Source of the DNA: an uncultured Clostridium sp.
GTDB lineage: Bacteria; Bacillota; Clostridia; TANB77; CAG-508
DNA: 32,937 nucleotides
Direction of reading: 5' to 3'
Assembly (NCBI GenBank): GCA_947574235.1
Contig: CANPIU010000018.1
Location: 1-32,937 of the forward strand
The notes below the pieces were generated by a model. It did not search any database, was not told the DNA's origin, and saw nothing but the letters and a program-made list of their open reading frames with translations. Shown piece by piece: positions 1-8,455 of this stretch. Position numbers and translations under genes: made by a program. Position 1 is the first letter of the stretch, and each line of letters starts with the position of its first letter.

Positions 1-10
1 ATGTCCCAAA

Positions 11-44
11 TGCACAAAAATGTGCAAAAGGAAACGTCCCTATT
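11..44. repeat. partial REP-like palindromic element upstream of murG
   Basis: TGCACA (11-16) and TGTGCA (21-26) form a short inverted repeat, followed by AAAGGAAACGTCCCT (27-41). This resembles the left half of the GTGCCA...GTCC...TGGCAC hairpins at 2704-2734 and 19271-19307. It probably is a degraded or truncated copy. It lies just before the murG ribosome binding site (AAAGGAGAGGG, 49-59). Confidence 0.4.
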
Positions 45-61
45 GAACAAAGGAGAGGGAA

Positions 62-1183
62 ATGAGAGTAATCATTGCAGCAGCTGGAACAGCTGGACAT
101 ATTAATCCAGGAATTGCAATTGCTAATAAAATAAAACAAGAAGAGAAAAATTCAGAGATTATCTTTATAGGGACGACAAGAGGTTTGGAAAATGATTTAG
201 TACCAAGAGCAGGTTTTGAATTAAAGACGATTGAAGCCTATGGCTTAAGTAAAAAACTGACAATGGATAATCTAAAAAAAATGTATAAGACGTTAAAAGG
301 ATATGGAGAAGCTAAGAAAATCATACAAGCTTTTAAGCCAGATATTGTAATTGGAACTGGTGGCTATATTTGTGGAGCGACGATTTTGGCAGCTAACCGT
401 TTGAAAATTCCAACTATGCTACACGAAAGTAATAGCTTTCCAGGAAGAGCCGTTAAAATGTTAGCCAAAAAGACAGATACGATTTTGGTTTCTTTTCAAG
501 ATGCGATTCCAAGAATTAAAAATGCCAAAAATGTAGTCTATACAGGAACACCTGTAAAGATAAGAAAGCAAAATTATGGTATGAATGAAAAAAGTAGTAT
601 TTTAAAAGAAATTGGTGTACAAGGAACAAAACCAATTGTATTAGTTTCTGGCGGAAGTCAAGGGGCACAAAAGATTAATGAAGCAATTTTAAGTATTATC
701 CAAAACAAGAAAAATAAGAATTATCAAATCATATGGGCAACTGGTCCAAAGCAATATGATAAAATGAAAGAAACCTTAGAAAAAGATGGGCTTTCGATTG
801 AAAAAATAGAAGGCATTAAAATGATGCCATATATTTATGATATGGAAAAAATGATGAACGTAATTGACATAGCCCTTGGAAGAGCTGGTGCTATGACAGT
901 AACAGAGATTGCTAATTTAGGAAAACCTTCTATTTTGGTGCCACTTCCTAATGTAAGTCATAATCATCAGTTATATAATGCTAAGGTTTTGGAGAAAGTA
1001 GGAGCTGCTAAAATTATCTTAAATGATGAGTTAACAGGCGAGAAATTAAATCAAGTGATTGAAGAAATGATTTTAGATAAAGAGAAGTTAGAAAAGATGG
1101 GAGAAAGTGCAAAAAAGGTTGCGACGCAAAATGTGGAAGATAAGATTTATCAAGAAATTCAAAAACTTTTATCGATACCATAA
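62..1183 (+). CDS. murG: UDP-GlcNAc:lipid I N-acetylglucosaminyltransferase MurG
   Basis: MurG transfers GlcNAc from UDP-GlcNAc onto lipid I to make lipid II on the inner face of the membrane, the last cytoplasmic step of peptidoglycan precursor synthesis. The 373-aa length fits the family. The glycine-rich N-terminal loop GTAGHINPG (about residues 9-17) is the GT28 lipid-acceptor motif. Then come HESNSFPG (the HExNxxPG region), GGSQGAQ near residue 198, and the C-terminal donor-binding stretch GRAGAMTVTEIANLGKPSIL with the following VSHNHQLYNAK. The start is supported by AAAGGAGAGGG a few bases upstream. The next gene, a histidine kinase, begins 26 bases after the stop and is probably cotranscribed. 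Division or wall genes that often neighbour murG are not visible because the window begins here. Confidence 0.97.
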   Translation: MRVIIAAAGTAGHINPGIAIANKIKQEEKNSEIIFIGTTRGLENDLVPRAGFELKTIEAYGLSKKLTMDNLKKMYKTLKGYGEAKKIIQAFKPDIVIGTGGYICGATILAANRLKIPTMLHESNSFPGRAVKMLAKKTDTILVSFQDAIPRIKNAKNVVYTGTPVKIRKQNYGMNEKSSILKEIGVQGTKPIVLVSGGSQGAQKINEAILSIIQNKKNKNYQIIWATGPKQYDKMKETLEKDGLSIEKIEGIKMMPYIYDMEKMMNVIDIALGRAGAMTVTEIANLGKPSILVPLPNVSHNHQLYNAKVLEKVGAAKIILNDELTGEKLNQVIEEMILDKEKLEKMGESAKKVATQNVEDKIYQEIQKLLSIP

Positions 1184-1209
1184 ATTGAAAAGAAAAGGGA
1201 AGAAAGAAA

Positions 1210-2635
1210 ATGCTTAAAAACATACAATTCAATAAAATTATATTAGTATTATTTATCATTGGAATAATTATTATTAGTGGGCTTGGAATTTATTTTCTAA
1301 ACTCACTACAAACTTTAAAGGAGCAAATGCAAGTAGGACAAGTTGTTGATATGCAAGAATTACAAAATAAAACCACTTGGATTTTGGGAATAGCAGCAAC
1401 GGTATTTGCTATGGTAGGAATTATGACAGCTATGTTTTTATCAAGATTTGTAATTTATCCGATTAACAAATTAATCGAAAGTGCAGAAAAAATCACAGAA
1501 GAAGAATTGCAAAAGGGAAAAAAGAAGTCCAAAAAAGGAAAAGCTAAGAAAAATTTAGAAAATGTGCTAGGGATTATGACCACAGAATTGAAAGATAAAT
1601 TAAGTGAGGTATCGACGCAAAAAAATCAAATTGAGACAATTTTGCTTCATATGACAGATGGAATTATTGCCTTTAATATGAAAGGAGAAATTATCTTAAT
1701 CAATCCAGCAGCCAAAAAATCATTAAGTATCAGGCCAGAAGATAATACCTTTGAAGATATTTTTGAGAAGTTTAAACTAGATATTAATATGGAAAAAATT
1801 ATCTATCTAGAAAGTTGGACTTCAACAGAACAAAGAATTCAAGTAGAAGACAAATATATGAACGTATTTTTTGCCCCTTTCAAAAATGAGACAGATAGAC
1901 CAGATGGGGTAATAGCTGTAATTCAAGACATTACAGAGCACGTACAGCTAGATAATATGCGAAAAGAATTCGTGGCAGACGTATCTCACGAGTTAAAAAC
2001 ACCAATTACGTCTATTATGGGGTATGCAGATACTTTGTTAGAAGGCGAATATGACAAAGAGACACAAGCCAAGTTTTTAGGCGTTATTGCAACAGAAGCA
2101 AGAAGGATGGCAAAATTGGTTACCGATTTATTGACCTTATCTAGGTATGATAATAACAATAAAATTGTGCAAAAAGAAGCCTTTGATTTAGGAGACTTAG
2201 TGAAAAAGTGCCAAGATAAATTGGCCATTGAAATTAAGAAAAAACAGCATAAAGTCAATTGCTTTGTAACAGCAGACGTCCCACCTGTTTATGCCGATAA
2301 GTATGACGTTGAAAGAGTCGTGTTAAATATTTTGACCAATAGCATTAAATATACGAAAGATGGGGGAGAAATCAAAATATATGTAGGCTTTGTTTACAAT
2401 GATGCGTATATTAAGGTTTTTGATAATGGCATTGGTATTCCAGAAGAGGATTTGAACCGAATCTTTGAGAGGTTTTACCGTGTGGACAAGGCTCGTACAA
2501 GAGAAATGGGAGGTACCGGTCTTCGGACTTTCCATTGCTAAGGAGATTTTGGATAAAAATGGTGGAAGTATTGACATTAAGAGCGTAGTGGGAGAAGGAA
2601 CAGAGGTTGTTGTTAGAATTCCAACGAAACAATAG
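1210..2635 (+). CDS. PhoR/WalK-like sensor histidine kinase, interrupted by a +1 frameshift at 2521-2527
   Basis: Membrane sensor kinase with a transmembrane segment at residues 9-31, a short extracytoplasmic loop, a second segment at about 56-78, a HAMP-like linker and a PAS domain at about 140-240. A HisKA box follows (VADVSHELKTPITSIMGY, phospho-acceptor His260), then an HATPase_c domain with N box NILTNSIKYTKDGG and G1 box DNGIGIPEEDLNRIFERFYR. The frame opened at 1210 runs into TAA at 2539-2541 just after GGTGL. Reading past one extra base (C2524) restores GGTGLGLSIAKEIL and a normal C-terminus ending at TAG 2633-2635, giving 474 aa. The base context is CTT CGG A, matching the other broken gene in the window (see findings). 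No response regulator is adjacent, so it is an orphan here. Whether it is a pseudogene, recoded or a sequence error is unresolved; the kinase identity is clear. Confidence 0.88.
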
Positions 2636-2703
2636 AGAAATTATGGACTTTTCATTGAAAGTAAGAGAAAATTGAGGTATAATAGAAAAGACAAAAATAA
2701 AAG

Positions 2704-2734
2704 TGTGCCAAAAAGGACCGTCCCTCTTGGCACA
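2704..2734. repeat. REP-like hairpin before signal peptidase gene
   Basis: TGTGCCAA (2704-2711) pairs with TTGGCACA (2727-2734), and the interior GGAC/GTCC extends the fold. The element sits between the kinase and lepB genes. Its 3' arm is directly followed by the lepB ribosome binding site AAGAGGAGAG, so a hairpin in mRNA would end at the SD. A similar element lies at 19271-19307. Confidence 0.65.
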
Positions 2735-2751
2735 AAGAGGAGAGATTAAAA

Positions 2752-3387
2752 TTGAACGAAAAAACAAAAGAGATATTAGAATGGATATATTGCATTGTCA
2801 TTGCCTTAGTATTAGCTATGCTATTTCGTTACTTTATAGGAACACCGACCATTGTAAAAATGGTATCTATGTATCCAACTTTAGTACAAGATGAAAGATT
2901 ATGGTTAAATCGATGGGGTAGAACTACAAAAACGCTACCAGAGAAGGGAGAAATCATCACGTTTGAAGAGCCAGCCAAAATATCCTATTCTTCTTTTGAA
3001 TTAGACCAAAGCAATCCAGTAGCACAATATAAGGAAAAAAATGCATGGCAATGGTTTGTAAGTGACTTCCTAGAAATAGGGAAAAGAAGTTATATCAAGA
3101 GAGTAGTAGCAACACCAGGAGACCATGTAGAAATTAAAGAAGGAAAAGTATATATCAATGGAGAAGTCTTAGAGGAGCCATATTTGCAACCAGGAATTGT
3201 AACAGATGTACCAAGAGACGAAGGATTTGATGATTTTGTTGTACCAGAAAATTATGTATTTGCTATGGGAGACAATCGAAACCATAGTACAGACTGTAGA
3301 GCCTTTGGTTGTATTCCCTTAGAAGAAATCGAGAGTACAGTTGCTATTAGAATTTGGCCATTTAGTAAATGGGGAAAAGTGGATTAA
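2752..3387 (+). CDS. lepB: type I signal peptidase
   Basis: Membrane-bound serine/lysine protease that removes signal peptides from exported proteins. The 211-aa chain has one N-terminal membrane anchor (about residues 11-29). The catalytic Ser39 is in the box SMYPTL, the general-base Lys116 is in YIKRVVATPGD, and the C-terminal box reads GDNRNHSTDCRAFG (family consensus GDNR..S.DSR.FG, with Cys for the second Ser). The length fits Gram-positive enzymes. The start is TTG at 2752, chosen for the strong SD AAGAGGAGAG at 2734-2743; an in-frame ATG about ten codons later would cut into the anchor's N-terminus and has no SD. The stop overlaps the region before holB. A hairpin repeat lies immediately upstream. 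Confidence 0.95.
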   Translation: MNEKTKEILEWIYCIVIALVLAMLFRYFIGTPTIVKMVSMYPTLVQDERLWLNRWGRTTKTLPEKGEIITFEEPAKISYSSFELDQSNPVAQYKEKNAWQWFVSDFLEIGKRSYIKRVVATPGDHVEIKEGKVYINGEVLEEPYLQPGIVTDVPRDEGFDDFVVPENYVFAMGDNRNHSTDCRAFGCIPLEEIESTVAIRIWPFSKWGKVD

Positions 3388-3389
3388 GG

Positions 3390-4235
3390 ATGTTTGAAAA
3401 TATAATTGGAAATCAGGCTATTAAGGAATTGTTAGCTAAAACAATCGAAAACAAAACCCTATCTCATAGTTATCTATTTGTTGGAATACCAGGGATTGGG
3501 AAAAAGCTATTTGCCAAAGAAATGGCAAAAAAAATTTTAAGGTTTGAAGGCGAAAGTCATCCAGATTTTATGTGTATTGAACCAGAAGAGAATAGTATTA
3601 AGATATCACAAATTCGTTTGTTACAAAAAAAGATACAAGAAAAGCCGATTGTAGCCGATAAAAAAGTGTATGTGATAGACAATGCCGATACGATGACAAA
3701 AGAGGCACAAAATTGCCTGTTAAAAACATTAGAAGAACCGCCAGAGTTTGCTATCATTATCTTAATAGGAAGTCAAGAAAGTGCTTTTTTAACAACCATT
3801 AAATCAAGATGCATGATACTCAAATTTAGACCAATTGAAGAAGAAAAAATAAGACAATATATGAAAGACAAGTATGGGGTAGAGGGGATTTCACAAAATC
3901 AATTGGAAATGTTTCAGGGAAGTATTGGAAAAGCAATCATGCTAAAAGATAAGCAAGAACAATATGAAAAAATTGAAGATATGATAGAAAACTTAAAACA
4001 AAAAGATTTAATGGAAATTGTTACTTTAGCAGAGCCTTTGTACAAAGCAAAAGAGGAGATTTTTGAAATATTAGAATATATGAATATAATATTGTTAAAA
4101 CTGGCAAAGCAAAATTACTTATACACAAATTGTATGGAAGTTGTGGAAAATACGAAAAAAAGGTTGAAACAAAGTGCTAATTATGATATGAGTATAGATG
4201 ACCTAGTATTTAACATATGGGAGGAAGTTAATTGA
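3390..4235 (+). CDS. holB: DNA polymerase III delta-prime subunit
   Basis: Clamp-loader subunit that helps load the beta sliding clamp during replication. The N-terminus FENIIGNQAIKELLAK is typical. Walker A reads GIPGIGKK at about residues 32-39, the Walker B-like region is KVYVIDNADTM, and the sensor/SRC motif is SRCMILKF. It is a short Gram-positive form of 281 aa without an obvious zinc module. An ATG at 3369 inside the end of lepB would add seven residues; 3390 was preferred because family members begin at MFENIIG. The last bases overlap the TTG start of ricT, a holB-ricT coupling common in Firmicutes. Confidence 0.92.
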   Translation: MFENIIGNQAIKELLAKTIENKTLSHSYLFVGIPGIGKKLFAKEMAKKILRFEGESHPDFMCIEPEENSIKISQIRLLQKKIQEKPIVADKKVYVIDNADTMTKEAQNCLLKTLEEPPEFAIIILIGSQESAFLTTIKSRCMILKFRPIEEEKIRQYMKDKYGVEGISQNQLEMFQGSIGKAIMLKDKQEQYEKIEDMIENLKQKDLMEIVTLAEPLYKAKEEIFEILEYMNIILLKLAKQNYLYTNCMEVVENTKKRLKQSANYDMSIDDLVFNIWEEVN

Positions 4236-5122
4236 AAAATATAATAGGGGTAAGATTTAAGAAATTAGGCAAAATCTATTTCTTCAATCCAAAGAGCTTG
4301 CGTGTAAGAAAAGGAGATAAGGTTATAGTAGAAACAGCACAAGGAGAAGAGTATGGCGAGGTTATGATACCAAACCGTTGGGTAGAAGAAGATAAAATCG
4401 TAACACCATTAAAAAAGGTGCTTAGGATGGCTAATTATAGAGACCATAAACATTATGAAGAGTGTAGAAAAAAGGAAAAAGAAGCCTTCTCTATTTGCCT
4501 AAAAAAAATAAAAGAGCATAAATTAGACATGACCTTAACAGACGTTGAATATAAATTTGATAACAGCAAGATTTTGTTTTACTTTACAGCAGATGGAAGA
4601 ATTGACTTTAGAGAATTAGTAAAAGATTTAGCAGCTATTTATAAAACACGTATTGAACTAAGACAAATAGGGGTAAGAGACGAAGTAAAGAGAATTGGTG
4701 GAAATGGTGTTTGTGGAAGAGAACTTTGTTGCTGTTCTTTCTTAAGTGACTTTGAGACGGTTTCTATTAAAATGGCAAAAGAGCAAAACTTGTCATTAAA
4801 TCCATCTAAAATCTCAGGAAATTGTGGAAGACTTATGTGCTGCCTAAAATATGAAAATGACGTATATGAAGAAAAACTAGAGAAGCTTCCTAACATTGGA
4901 GCCATTGTAAAAACACAAGATGGAGAAGGGGAAGTGGATTCCATTGAAACCTTAAAAGAACGTGTAAGAGTTAAGATAAAAGACACCGAAGGGGATGGCT
5001 ATTTTTACAAAAGATATGATGCGAAAGACGTTAAAGTGATTAAAGACGTAGTGGTGGAAAAAGTGGACGAAGAAGAATTAGAGCATAAAAAGGAACTAGA
5101 AGAATTGGAAAAGAGGGATTAA
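4232..5122 (+). CDS. ricT: RicT (YaaT) family PSP1-domain protein
   Basis: PSP1-domain protein of the YaaT/RicT family. In Bacillus subtilis RicT forms a complex with RicA and RicF that carries Fe-S clusters, stimulates the Spo0A phosphorelay and assists RNase Y-dependent RNA maturation. The 296-aa protein has the PSP1 fold with the hallmark cysteine clusters CGRELCCCSF (about 160-170) and CGRLMCC (about 198-204), and an acidic, Lys/Glu-rich tail. The start is TTG overlapping the holB stop by four bases, preceded by GGGAGGAAG. RicA and RicF genes are not in the window. Function in this organism is inferred from the family. Confidence 0.93.
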   Translation: MKNIIGVRFKKLGKIYFFNPKSLRVRKGDKVIVETAQGEEYGEVMIPNRWVEEDKIVTPLKKVLRMANYRDHKHYEECRKKEKEAFSICLKKIKEHKLDMTLTDVEYKFDNSKILFYFTADGRIDFRELVKDLAAIYKTRIELRQIGVRDEVKRIGGNGVCGRELCCCSFLSDFETVSIKMAKEQNLSLNPSKISGNCGRLMCCLKYENDVYEEKLEKLPNIGAIVKTQDGEGEVDSIETLKERVRVKIKDTEGDGYFYKRYDAKDVKVIKDVVVEKVDEEELEHKKELEELEKRD

Positions 5123-5151
5123 GAGTTTTTCCTTAAAAATCCAATTGGTAG

Positions 5152-5334
<183 letters not shown>

Positions 5335-5381
5335 AAAAATTTTCTATTTTGAATTTAAATTATTAATAGGGGGAGAAAATA

Positions 5382-5669
5382 GTGATAGATTTAATTTTAA
5401 TTATAATGCTAATCGTAAGTTTATCGAAACCAGATATATTATTAGCTAAAAAAGTAAAAGAAAAGGCAAATGAGGAACAAAAGAATATAATGGTAAAGAA
5501 TTTAAGAAAAATATATGCGATTATGGTTGGGTTATTTGAATCTATGGCACTTATGAGATATACAGAAATAGTAGGTATTATCTTAACCATTGTATGTATT
5601 GTATTATTCGTTGTAATATCAGTACCAGCCATTAAAGAAAATTCAAAAATAATGAAAGAATTAAAATAG
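5382..5669 (+). CDS. small membrane protein of unknown function
   Basis: 95-aa protein not recognised. It starts at GTG 5382 with a good SD (AGGGGGAG, about ten bases upstream). An N-terminal hydrophobic stretch (residues 2-14) and a second membrane segment near residues 62-82 flank a basic, charged middle region (KKVKEKANEEQKN). A terminator hairpin follows the stop immediately, so it ends the transcription unit that began with murG or lepB. The SD, the terminator and the absence of a better reading frame support a real gene. Confidence 0.75.
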   Translation: MIDLILIIMLIVSLSKPDILLAKKVKEKANEEQKNIMVKNLRKIYAIMVGLFESMALMRYTEIVGIILTIVCIVLFVVISVPAIKENSKIMKELK

Positions 5670-5670
5670 A

Positions 5671-5707
5671 AAAAAGAGAGGTAACAGTTTAAAATGTACC
5701 TCTTTTT
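5671..5707 (+). terminator. Rho-independent terminator
   Basis: AGAGGTA (5677-5683) pairs with TACCTCT (5697-5703), flanked by A-rich and T-rich runs and followed by TTTT. It directly follows the stop of the 95-aa gene. Confidence 0.8.
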
Positions 5708-5737
5708 AATAATGATAAAAGGAGACAGTAAAGAACA

Positions 5738-6818
5738 ATGTCAGAAAACTTAGAAAAAGACCAAGAGCAAGAAATCGAACAATTGCAGGAAGAAGTAAAA
5801 CCAGCCAACAAAAAATTAATAGCCTTTAACTTTATCTTAATATTAGTTATCTTTGTTGGGCTATTTATTTATATGGTAAATGTAGATGGAATTGACAATA
5901 TCAAAGCCTTATTGCATCAAGTCGATTACCGATGGGTAGTGGCAGGGTTAGTTTGTTTAGGAATACATTGGATTTGTGAAGCGACTAATTTGCATACGCC
6001 AATCAAAAAAATGTATCCCAATCAGACTTTTGCAAATTCCTTCAAAGTATCCATGATAGGTCAATTATTCAATAATATTACGCCATTTTCCACTGGTGGT
6101 CAGCCAATGCAAGCTTATGAGTTAACGAAAACAGGAAAGAGAGTAAGTGATTCTTTATCCGCTATGGCAATGAAATTTATCATTACACAAACCGCATTAG
6201 TATTATCTACGATAATCGTTGTTTGTTTTGAGTTTTCTTTTTTTGCCAACCTTATGCAAGACTATGTATGGATTGCTATTGTTCGGATTTGCTGTCAATA
6301 TTATGGCTATTATCGTGGTTATTTTAGCAGGGATTAAAAAGAAATTAATTACCTTTTTTACCACTCCTGTCATTAAATTGTTGGGCAAAATTCATATCTT
6401 TAAAAAACCAGAGGAAATCATTGAAAAATTAGACAAAAGTATTGATAACTTTAGAGAACAATTCTTATTAATGAAATCCGAAAAAAAGATGGTAATAAAA
6501 ATGTTCCTTACTGCAGTCATACAAAGTTTTGCCTATTATTCTATTACCTATATGGTATATCGAGCCTTTGGAAACACAGGAATAACTTTTTGGCAAATCA
6601 TACCAACCCAAGCCTTTTTACTACTAATTATGACATTTATCCCAACACCAGGTTCAGGCTTAGGAGCAGAAGGTGGCTTTTTGTTATTATTCAATTCCAT
6701 TTTTGAGCAAGGAACCATCAATATGTCAATCCTTTTTTGGAGAATTTATACCTTTTATTTACCAATTATCATGGGAGCCTTATTCTTGATACCAACGAGA
6801 AAAGGAGACAAACAATGA
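5738..6818 (+). CDS. YbhN/LPG-synthase-TM-type flippase-like membrane protein, interrupted by a +1 frameshift at 6281-6287
   Basis: Polytopic membrane protein of the lysylphosphatidylglycerol synthetase transmembrane-domain (UPF0104/YbhN, flippase-like) family. Signature stretches are FNNITPFSTGGQPMQAYEL in the first part and TFIPTPGSGLGAEGGFLLLF in the second, with about eight hydrophobic segments. The first frame (from 5738) stops at 6335-6337; the second frame runs to 6818. Skipping one base at C6284 joins them as VWIAIVGFAVNIM, which looks like a normal membrane helix and gives 359 aa. The context is GTT CGG A, the same as in the broken kinase gene. The stop overlaps the thiN start (ATGA). 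Substrate unknown; family members handle lipids or lipid-linked molecules. Pseudogene, recoding and sequence error all remain possible. Confidence 0.85.
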
Positions 6819-7462
6819 AAGCACTAATTGTTACAGGTGGAGATATTAAGCTAGATTTATTAAAAAAATATGGAGAAGAATATAAGAAAGAAACTATCAT
6901 AGCAGTTGATAAGGGGCTAGAAAAACTAAGTAAATTAAATATAGTACCAACTCATATAGTAGGAGACTTTGACTCTATTTCAAAGGAAATATTAGAACCG
7001 TATCAGGCGAATAAACAAATTATCTTTCACAAATATAATCCAGAAAAAGATAATACCGATACAGACATTGCTATAAGATTAGCCATCCAGCTGAAAAGTG
7101 AGGCTATCACAATCTTAGGAGCCTTAGGAAAAAGGATGGACCATAGTTTAGCCAATATCCATATTTTAAAATATGCCTTGGATAGCAAAATTCCATGTCA
7201 AATAATCGATAACTACAATAAAATTTATTTAATAGAAGATAAGCATACTTTATACCAAAACAAAACGTATGGAAAATATATATCTTTAATACCGCTAACA
7301 AGTAAAGTAGAAGGAATTACTTTAAACGGTTTTAAATATCCTTTAACAAACGATTCTATGCCGATTGGATTAAGTCTAGGCGTAAGTAACGAAATAGTAG
7401 AAGAAGTGGCAACCATAGAACTGAAAAAAGGTATTATAATTGTAATTGAGAGCAAAGATTAA
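6815..7462 (+). CDS. thiN: thiamine pyrophosphokinase
   Basis: Thiamine diphosphokinase transfers pyrophosphate from ATP to thiamine, giving the cofactor TPP. The 215-aa length matches the family. Motifs: DKGLEKL, HIVGDFDSIS (active-site region), EKDNTDTDIAIRLA, LGALGKRMDHSLANI, and a C-terminal beta domain with ISLIPLTSKVEGITLNGFKYPL. The start at 6815 overlaps the preceding stop and has SD AAAGGAGAC. TPP is the cofactor of the oxidoreductase encoded convergently downstream, but the two are on opposite strands. No TPP riboswitch is seen upstream. Confidence 0.95.
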   Translation: MKALIVTGGDIKLDLLKKYGEEYKKETIIAVDKGLEKLSKLNIVPTHIVGDFDSISKEILEPYQANKQIIFHKYNPEKDNTDTDIAIRLAIQLKSEAITILGALGKRMDHSLANIHILKYALDSKIPCQIIDNYNKIYLIEDKHTLYQNKTYGKYISLIPLTSKVEGITLNGFKYPLTNDSMPIGLSLGVSNEIVEEVATIELKKGIIIVIESKD

Positions 7463-7500
7463 AAAAGCTGCAAATGGTTAAACCAAATGCAACTTTTTTT
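7463..7500. terminator. bidirectional terminator between thiN and porB
   Basis: An imperfect hairpin (about 11 of 14 pairs, arms at 7465-7478 and 7482-7495, loop about 3) has an A run on the left and a T run on the right. It can end transcription from both convergent genes. Confidence 0.7.
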
Positions 7501-7501
7501 C

Positions 7502-8455
7502 TTATTCTTTATTTGTAATTTCTTCTAAATCTAAAAGTTCTTGCCATCTAGCGTCAACTTCTTTTTGGAATTCCTCAATCATCCACTCATTACCAGGGTT
7601 AAACATATGTTTAAATCTTTTTTGTGGTTTTAAGAATTCTTCAATTGGTAATTTTTTAGCGGGTTTATATGTGATTTTATATTTTCCATCTATTACCTCA
7701 TATAATGGCCAATAGCAAGTTTCAACAGCTAATTTGTTGATTTGCATTAATTGGTCAGTTGGGTAACCCCAACCTCTAGGACAGGGTGCCATGACATTTA
7801 AAAAGGCTGGTCCTTCGGTATAAATGGCTTTTTCCGCTTTTTCATATAAGTCTTTAAAATTCATATAACCTAACGTCTGTGCTACATAAGGAATATGATG
7901 ACCTACCATAATTTTAGCTAAATCTTTTCTAGATTGCATTTTTCCAGGGATTACTTTTCCAGCTGGAGAGGTTGTCGTGTCCGCAAATTTTGGAGTAGCA
8001 GAAGAACGTTGAATACCAGTATTCATATAAGCTCCATTGTCATAACATACATATACCATGTCATGACCACGTTCCATAGCACCAGATAAACTTTGTAATC
8101 CGATATCGTAAGTTCCACCATCTCCACCAAAAGCAATAAATTTGGTTTCTCCATCAGATGGTAATTTTCCTTGTTTTTTCATGGATTGATAAGCTGCTTC
8201 TGCGCCAGCTAAGGTCGCTCCTGCACACTCGAAAGCGGTATGGATAAAAGAGTCAGTCCAAGCGGTATAGGGATAAATGAAAGTGGATACTTCCATACAA
8301 CCAGTCGCACCAGCTACAACAGCATGGTCTTCTGGTTTTAAAGCTCTCATAATATGTCTTGCAACTGGTGGTGCTCCACAACCAGCACACATCCTGTGAC
8401 CAGCAGTGAAACGAGAAGGTTTATTAGCAACTACTTCCTTTACATTATAAGCCAT
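7502..8455 (-). CDS. porB: 2-oxoacid:ferredoxin oxidoreductase, beta subunit (TPP-binding)
   Basis: Beta subunit of a four-subunit pyruvate (or branched 2-oxoacid):ferredoxin oxidoreductase. It binds TPP and one [4Fe-4S] cluster, and the complex converts a 2-oxoacid plus CoA to acyl-CoA, CO2 and reduced ferredoxin. The 317-aa protein has cluster cysteines in MCAGCGAPPV, the TPP-Mg motif GGDGGTYDIGLQSLSGAMERG followed by YDNGAYMNTGIQRS, and a further cysteine in APCPRGWGYP. Its start overlaps the porA stop by one base (TAATG), which implies translational coupling. It is last in the porC-porD-porA-porB operon. Pyruvate is the likeliest substrate but the sequence does not exclude 2-oxoisovalerate. 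Confidence 0.93.
   Translation of the reverse strand: MAYNVKEVVANKPSRFTAGHRMCAGCGAPPVARHIMRALKPEDHAVVAGATGCMEVSTFIYPYTAWTDSFIHTAFECAGATLAGAEAAYQSMKKQGKLPSDGETKFIAFGGDGGTYDIGLQSLSGAMERGHDMVYVCYDNGAYMNTGIQRSSATPKFADTTTSPAGKVIPGKMQSRKDLAKIMVGHHIPYVAQTLGYMNFKDLYEKAEKAIYTEGPAFLNVMAPCPRGWGYPTDQLMQINKLAVETCYWPLYEVIDGKYKITYKPAKKLPIEEFLKPQKRFKHMFNPGNEWMIEEFQKEVDARWQELLDLEEITNKE

Noticed and set aside
1..100. Short open frame from ATG at position 1
   Set aside because: About 34 codons, overlaps murG out of frame, sits on a REP-like repeat, and has no visible SD because the window starts there.
6750..6815. TPP riboswitch before thiN
   Set aside because: The start overlaps the preceding coding sequence and no TPP-aptamer sequence is present.
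6219..6818. Second half of the flippase-like gene as an independent gene starting at 6219
   Set aside because: No SD at 6219, the first residues make no sense for the family, and the two halves join cleanly at 6284.
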